From: Candidatus Pelagibacter sp.
GTDB taxonomy: Bacteria > Pseudomonadota > Alphaproteobacteria > Pelagibacterales > Pelagibacteraceae
DNA length: 26,710 bases
Reading direction: 5' to 3'
Assembly (NCBI GenBank): GCA_028226535.1
Contig: JAOJEG010000011.1
Span: forward strand, 1 to 26,710
Positions 23,602 to 26,710 of this stretch are shown here, piece after piece (position 1 is the stretch's first letter; each line of letters opens with the position of its first letter). Under the pieces are notes generated by a model. That model had not been told where the DNA came from. It worked only from the letters and a program-made list of their open reading frames with translations, and did not search any database. A program made the position numbers and the translations under genes.

Positions 23602-24335
23602 GCAATTTAGAAAAAAAAAATATCATTGTTACTGGTGCATCAGGTGGAATAGGCAATGCAATAATAAAAAAACTTAGTGAAGCAGGTGCAAATATTTTAG
23701 CTTCAGGAACTAGAATTGAAAAATTAGAAGAGCTTAAAAAAAATTTTGATGGTTTAAAGATATTAAAATTTGATATATCTCAAAGTGACAAAATCGAGGA
23801 ATTTATTGAAAATGCTACAAATGAATTAGGTGGTAGTTTAGATGGTATGGTCAATAATGCAGGAATAACCCAAGATAATCTTGCAATTAGAATGAGTTTG
23901 GATGAATGGCAAAAAGTTATTAATATTAATTTAACCTCAACATTCTTAATGAGTAAATTTGCTATTAAAAAAATGCTTAAAAATAAATCTGGAAAAATTG
24001 TAAACATTACTTCAGTTGTTGGTCACACTGGAAATTTAGGACAAGCTAACTACACAGCCTCAAAAGCTGGGATTGTTGCTATGTCAAAAAGTCTTGCAAT
24101 AGAATACGCAAAAAAAAACATTAATATAAATTGTATTTCACCAGGATTTATTAAAACAGCAATGACAGATAAAATTGACGATAAGTTTAAAGAAGTTATT
24201 ATCTCAAAAATACCCTCAGCTCGTCTTGGTGTGCCTGATGATATTGCAAATGCTGTGTTATTTTTAAGTTCAGATCAGTCTAATTATATTAATGGTGAAA
24301 CACTGCATGTTAATGGGGGCATGTATATGGCTTGA
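23598..24335 (+). CDS. fabG: 3-oxoacyl-ACP reductase
   Basis: 245 residues, an SDR-family NADPH enzyme that reduces 3-oxoacyl-ACP. The cofactor motif is TGASGGIGN (12-20) and NNAG is at 86-89. The catalytic set is Asn111, Ser139, Tyr152 and Lys156 (NYTASK). It overlaps fabD by 4 bp. Its TGA stop overlaps the -35 element of the putative acpP promoter. Confidence 0.96.
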   Translation: MSNLEKKNIIVTGASGGIGNAIIKKLSEAGANILASGTRIEKLEELKKNFDGLKILKFDISQSDKIEEFIENATNELGGSLDGMVNNAGITQDNLAIRMSLDEWQKVININLTSTFLMSKFAIKKMLKNKSGKIVNITSVVGHTGNLGQANYTASKAGIVAMSKSLAIEYAKKNININCISPGFIKTAMTDKIDDKFKEVIISKIPSARLGVPDDIANAVLFLSSDQSNYINGETLHVNGGMYMA

Positions 24336-24359
24336 CAAAATAGCTTTTTAAACTATTAA
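24332..24359 (+). promoter_or_regulatory. Candidate promoter of acpP
   Basis: A perfect TTGACA (24332-24337) that includes the fabG stop codon is followed after 16 bp by TATTAA (24354-24359). It would start a short leader before the AGGA ribosome site and the ATG at 24386. Acyl carrier protein often has its own strong promoter. Confidence 0.5.
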
Positions 24360-24385
24360 GAATCTATAACAAAAAAAGGATCAAT

Positions 24386-24625
24386 ATGTCAGAAGACGTT
24401 TCAAGCAAAGTAAAAAAAATTGTAGCTGATCACTTAGGTATCGATGAAGCAAAAGTAACAGAAGAGTCTAGTTTTATAGATGATTTAGGCGCTGACAGCT
24501 TAGATACAGTTGAGTTAGTGATGGCTTTTGAAGAAGAATTTGGATCTGAAATTTCAGATAGTGAAGCTGAGAAAATTTTAACTGTTGGTGATGCAGTTAA
24601 GTTTATCGAAGGAAAAGCGAACTAA
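24386..24625 (+). CDS. acpP: Acyl carrier protein
   Basis: 79 residues, acidic, with the phosphopantetheine attachment serine Ser38 in [20 protein letters not shown] lies about seven bases before the ATG. It carries growing acyl chains in fatty-acid synthesis. It is followed only 8 bp later by gmk; fabF, usually the next gene in alphaproteobacteria, is absent here. Confidence 0.97.
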   Translation: MSEDVSSKVKKIVADHLGIDEAKVTEESSFIDDLGADSLDTVELVMAFEEEFGSEISDSEAEKILTVGDAVKFIEGKAN

Positions 24626-24633
24626 TATTTTAA

Positions 24634-25173
24634 ATGCCTTCAGAAAATGATGGCGTAATGATTGTTTTATCCTCTCCATCTGGGGCGGGTAAAACCACAT
24701 TAGTAAAAATGTTATCAAAAGTAGATAACTACGAAATCTCCATTTCACATACAACCCGTCAACCAAGACTTAATGAAAAAAATAATAAAGATTATTATTT
24801 TGTAAATGAAGATGAGTTCAATAGGTTAATAAATAATCAGGAGTTCTTGGAATATGCAAAAGTATTTAATAACTTTTATGGAACAACTAGAACACCTGTT
24901 ATTGATAGATTAAATAAAGGTAAAAATGTTTTATTTGATATTGATTGGCAAGGTGCAGACCAAATAAAAAATAAAAAGTTAGATTATAAGTTAATAACAT
25001 TTTTTATTTTACCTCCAAGTAAGGAAGTTTTATTTGAAAGATTGTCAAATAGAGACATGAAAGATAAATTAATTGCAGAAGAAAGAATGAAGCAATTTGA
25101 AAGAGATGTCCTACATTGGATCAATTACGATTATGTAGTGATTAATGATGATTTAGAAAATTGTTATTACTAA
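24634..25173 (+). CDS. gmk: Guanylate kinase, apparently frameshifted near the C-terminus
   Basis: 179 residues as read. It phosphorylates GMP to GDP. The P-loop is [10 protein letters not shown] (13-22), the GMP-binding region includes ISHTTRQPR and YFVNEDEF, and the C-terminal part is [16 protein letters not shown]. The frame then stops at TAA (25171-25173), but the expected continuation NLINAEIS lies in the +1 frame to 25258. Removing one T at 25171 restores a 207-residue protein of usual length. This is either a sequencing or assembly error or a genuine truncation of an essential enzyme. The N-terminal Met could also be Met9. Confidence 0.88.
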   Translation: MPSENDGVMIVLSSPSGAGKTTLVKMLSKVDNYEISISHTTRQPRLNEKNNKDYYFVNEDEFNRLINNQEFLEYAKVFNNFYGTTRTPVIDRLNKGKNVLFDIDWQGADQIKNKKLDYKLITFFILPPSKEVLFERLSNRDMKDKLIAEERMKQFERDVLHWINYDYVVINDDLENCYY

Positions 25174-25174
25174 T

Positions 25175-25258
25175 TTAATCAATGCTGAAATTTCTAATGG
25201 ATCTAAAGACTATGATTTAGAATATATAAGAAACCATGTTGGTAAACTAACTTCTTAA
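25175..25258 (+). other. gmk: Displaced C-terminal segment of gmk
   Basis: In the frame shifted by one base from gmk, this stretch encodes 27 residues ([20 protein letters not shown] and more) ending in TAA, as expected for the end of guanylate kinase. Its last 12 bp overlap the end of ksgA on the other strand. Confidence 0.75.
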
Positions 25259-26032
25259 TTTTTCATACTCAATTGTTAATTGATAATAAGTATCAAAGTC
25301 TAGGTTTTGAGGTCTTAAATTTAAATCTATATTTAATTTATTAAGTAAATATTTATTTTCACTAAATATTTGATTAAATGGTTTTTTTAGCATTTTTCGT
25401 CTATGTCTAAAGAATATTCTTGTAATTTTTTCCAAATTTAGTGGATCTTTAATTTCAGCAAATTTTTTTTTAGGAGTAAAGTGAATTAAAGTACTCTGTA
25501 TTTTAGGTCTTGGGGAAAAACTTTCAGGAGAAATATCACAAATTTTATTAATATTAAGTCTCCAATTGGCTAATATTGATAATCTACCATAAGTAGAGGT
25601 ATTATATTTAGCCACAATTCTGTCAGCTACTTCTTTTTGAAACATCAAAATAAGATCAGAAAACCAATAATCTTTTTTTAAACTTGTAATCCATGTACTA
25701 AGTATTTCTGTAGATATATTATAGGGTAAGTTTCCAAATACAATAATCTTATTATTAGATAATGAACTTTCATCAAAACTAAGAATATCTTTGTTAAAAA
25801 TTTTAACTCTTTTATCAATTATTTCTTTTAAAGAATCTGCTAAAAAGGTATCCTTTTCAACAAGATACATTTTACTTGGATTATTTCTTAAAATTTCCTT
25901 AGTTAAATTTCCTGTACCTGGACCAACTTCTAAAATTTCATTGTTTCTGATTGATACGGTGTTAATTATTTTATTAATTATATTATTATCAATTAAAAAA
26001 TTTTGACCTAAGCTTTTTTTTGCTTTAATCAA
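25247..26032 (-). CDS. rsmA: 16S rRNA dimethyladenosine transferase
   Basis: 261 residues, also called KsgA. It dimethylates the two adjacent adenines of 16S rRNA helix 45 using SAM. The family start KSLGQNFL (6-13) is intact, and the SAM motif [10 protein letters not shown] (35-44) and catalytic NLPY (101-104) are present. The start is TTG at 26032 and overlaps the end of pdxA by 8 bp. ksgA next to pdxA is the usual proteobacterial order. Confidence 0.95.
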   Translation of the reverse strand: MIKAKKSLGQNFLIDNNIINKIINTVSIRNNEILEVGPGTGNLTKEILRNNPSKMYLVEKDTFLADSLKEIIDKRVKIFNKDILSFDESSLSNNKIIVFGNLPYNISTEILSTWITSLKKDYWFSDLILMFQKEVADRIVAKYNTSTYGRLSILANWRLNINKICDISPESFSPRPKIQSTLIHFTPKKKFAEIKDPLNLEKITRIFFRHRRKMLKKPFNQIFSENKYLLNKLNIDLNLRPQNLDFDTYYQLTIEYEKLRS

Positions 26033-26710
26033 TTTTATTATCCAAAAAAGAAATAGCTCTTATTAAGCTTAAAGGATTAGATAGATTTTTTCCTAACATT
26101 TTTTCGTTTGGTCCATGATCAGGAGAAATTCTTGTAAAAGGTAACCCAAGCGTAATATTAATTGCGTCATATTCAAATAATGTCTTTATTGGTGTTAACA
26201 CTTGATCATGATACATTCCCAATATTACATTAAATTTTTTTCTATTATTTTTTAAAAAAATAGTATCTGCGGGATAAGGTCCAGCAACGTCATAACCACG
26301 CTTAACTAGCCTTTTAATAACAGGTTTTGTTATTTTTTCATCTTCATTAAATTTGTTTGTACTTTCACAGTGAGGGTTAAGACCTAAAACTGCAATTTTA
26401 GGCTTTAAATACAATTTTTTTTTATAAAAATTATCAATCAAAATAATTTTATCATTAATTGCTTTTCTTGTAATTCCTTTTACGACATTTTTTAATGGCA
26501 AATGTGTTGTGACAGGACATACTGAGAGGTTTTTATTAAATATCAGCATTGCATTTTTCTTTATTTTAAATTTGCTTGCCAGATATTCAGTTACGCCTAA
26601 ATATTTTTTTTTTAAAAAACTTTTTTTTGAAATTGGCCCGTTAATAAATTTTGTTGTAATACCATCACTTAAAATTTTAAAAGCAATTTGAAATGAATTT
26701 TTTATATATG
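26025..26710 (-). CDS. pdxA: 4-hydroxythreonine-4-phosphate dehydrogenase, partial
   Basis: The frame is open to the window edge, so the N-terminal third of this roughly 330-residue enzyme lies outside. An internal ATG at 26549 is not the real start, since FINGPISKKSF and EYLA homology continues above it. It oxidises 4-phosphohydroxy-L-threonine in vitamin B6 synthesis. The three metal histidines are visible in TTHLPL, LNPHCES and MYHDQ, and PDHGPN is present. One odd change is GVTE where most PdxA proteins have GHTE, removing the recalled substrate-contacting His. It is translationally coupled to ksgA. Confidence 0.9.
   Translation of the reverse strand, partial: YIKNSFQIAFKILSDGITTKFINGPISKKSFLKKKYLGVTEYLASKFKIKKNAMLIFNKNLSVCPVTTHLPLKNVVKGITRKAINDKIILIDNFYKKKLYLKPKIAVLGLNPHCESTNKFNEDEKITKPVIKRLVKRGYDVAGPYPADTIFLKNNRKKFNVILGMYHDQVLTPIKTLFEYDAINITLGLPFTRISPDHGPNEKMLGKNLSNPLSLIRAISFLDNKID

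Noticed and set aside
25165..25180. Programmed frameshifting in gmk
   Set aside because: No known slippery sequence, stimulatory structure or upstream Shine-Dalgarno-like element is evident; error or mutation is simpler.

Overview
The window looks like a piece of chromosome from a streamlined marine alphaproteobacterium of the SAR11 (Pelagibacter) type. This is inferred from the very low GC content, the tight gene packing (0-20 nt gaps, TAAATG and ATGA junctions), the frequent TTG/GTG starts, the GCS2-type gshA next to gshB, and the core gene order dnaB-rplI-rpsR-rpsF / fabD-fabG-acpP-gmk / ksgA-pdxA. No rRNA, tRNA or CRISPR array was seen.

Layout. (1) 1-3816, plus strand: a compact operon of the C-terminal half of an EamA/DMT transporter, a creatinase with all known catalytic positions, a glycine amidinotransferase (AGAT/GATM-like) with its Cys-His-Asp triad, and a low-specificity threonine aldolase. 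Every enzyme touches glycine or guanidino compounds, which suggests a module for obtaining glycine or turning over arginine and creatine. (2) 3809-8990: a modular accessory island. A 75-residue phage-like gene at the left has its first ~20 codons repeated twice further right, each time as a 22-codon ORF inside a gap-free ~240-bp repeated block (5341-5580 and 8731-8970). Two different cargo segments lie between the copies, each bracketed by its own direct repeats. Cargo 1 is a secreted trypsin-like protease. Cargo 2 holds a three-gene operon of unknown function with two membrane proteins, a divergent HEPN-like protein and a GIY-YIG homing-type endonuclease. No recombinase is present. (3) 9004-10581: yajQ and a divergent D-2-hydroxyacid dehydrogenase. 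(4) 10585-22587, minus strand: a long co-directional run reading rpsF, rpsR, rplI, dnaB, an RND/MMPL exporter, cvpA, purF, an HD-domain protein resembling PhnZ-type diiron oxygenases, gshA, gshB, a DMT transporter and an MFS transporter. (5) 22675-25258, plus strand: fabD, fabG, acpP and gmk. gmk is interrupted near its 3' end by an apparent one-base insertion. (6) 25247-26710, minus strand: ksgA and a partial pdxA running off the window.

The most unusual structure is the island in region 2. Its repeated backbone is constant, but two short sequence features in it, paired core half-sites and a run of four 10-bp repeats, differ between the units as if each unit had its own recognition specificity. 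The second point of interest is the pairing of creatinase, amidinotransferase and threonine aldolase in an organism type known to depend on external glycine.
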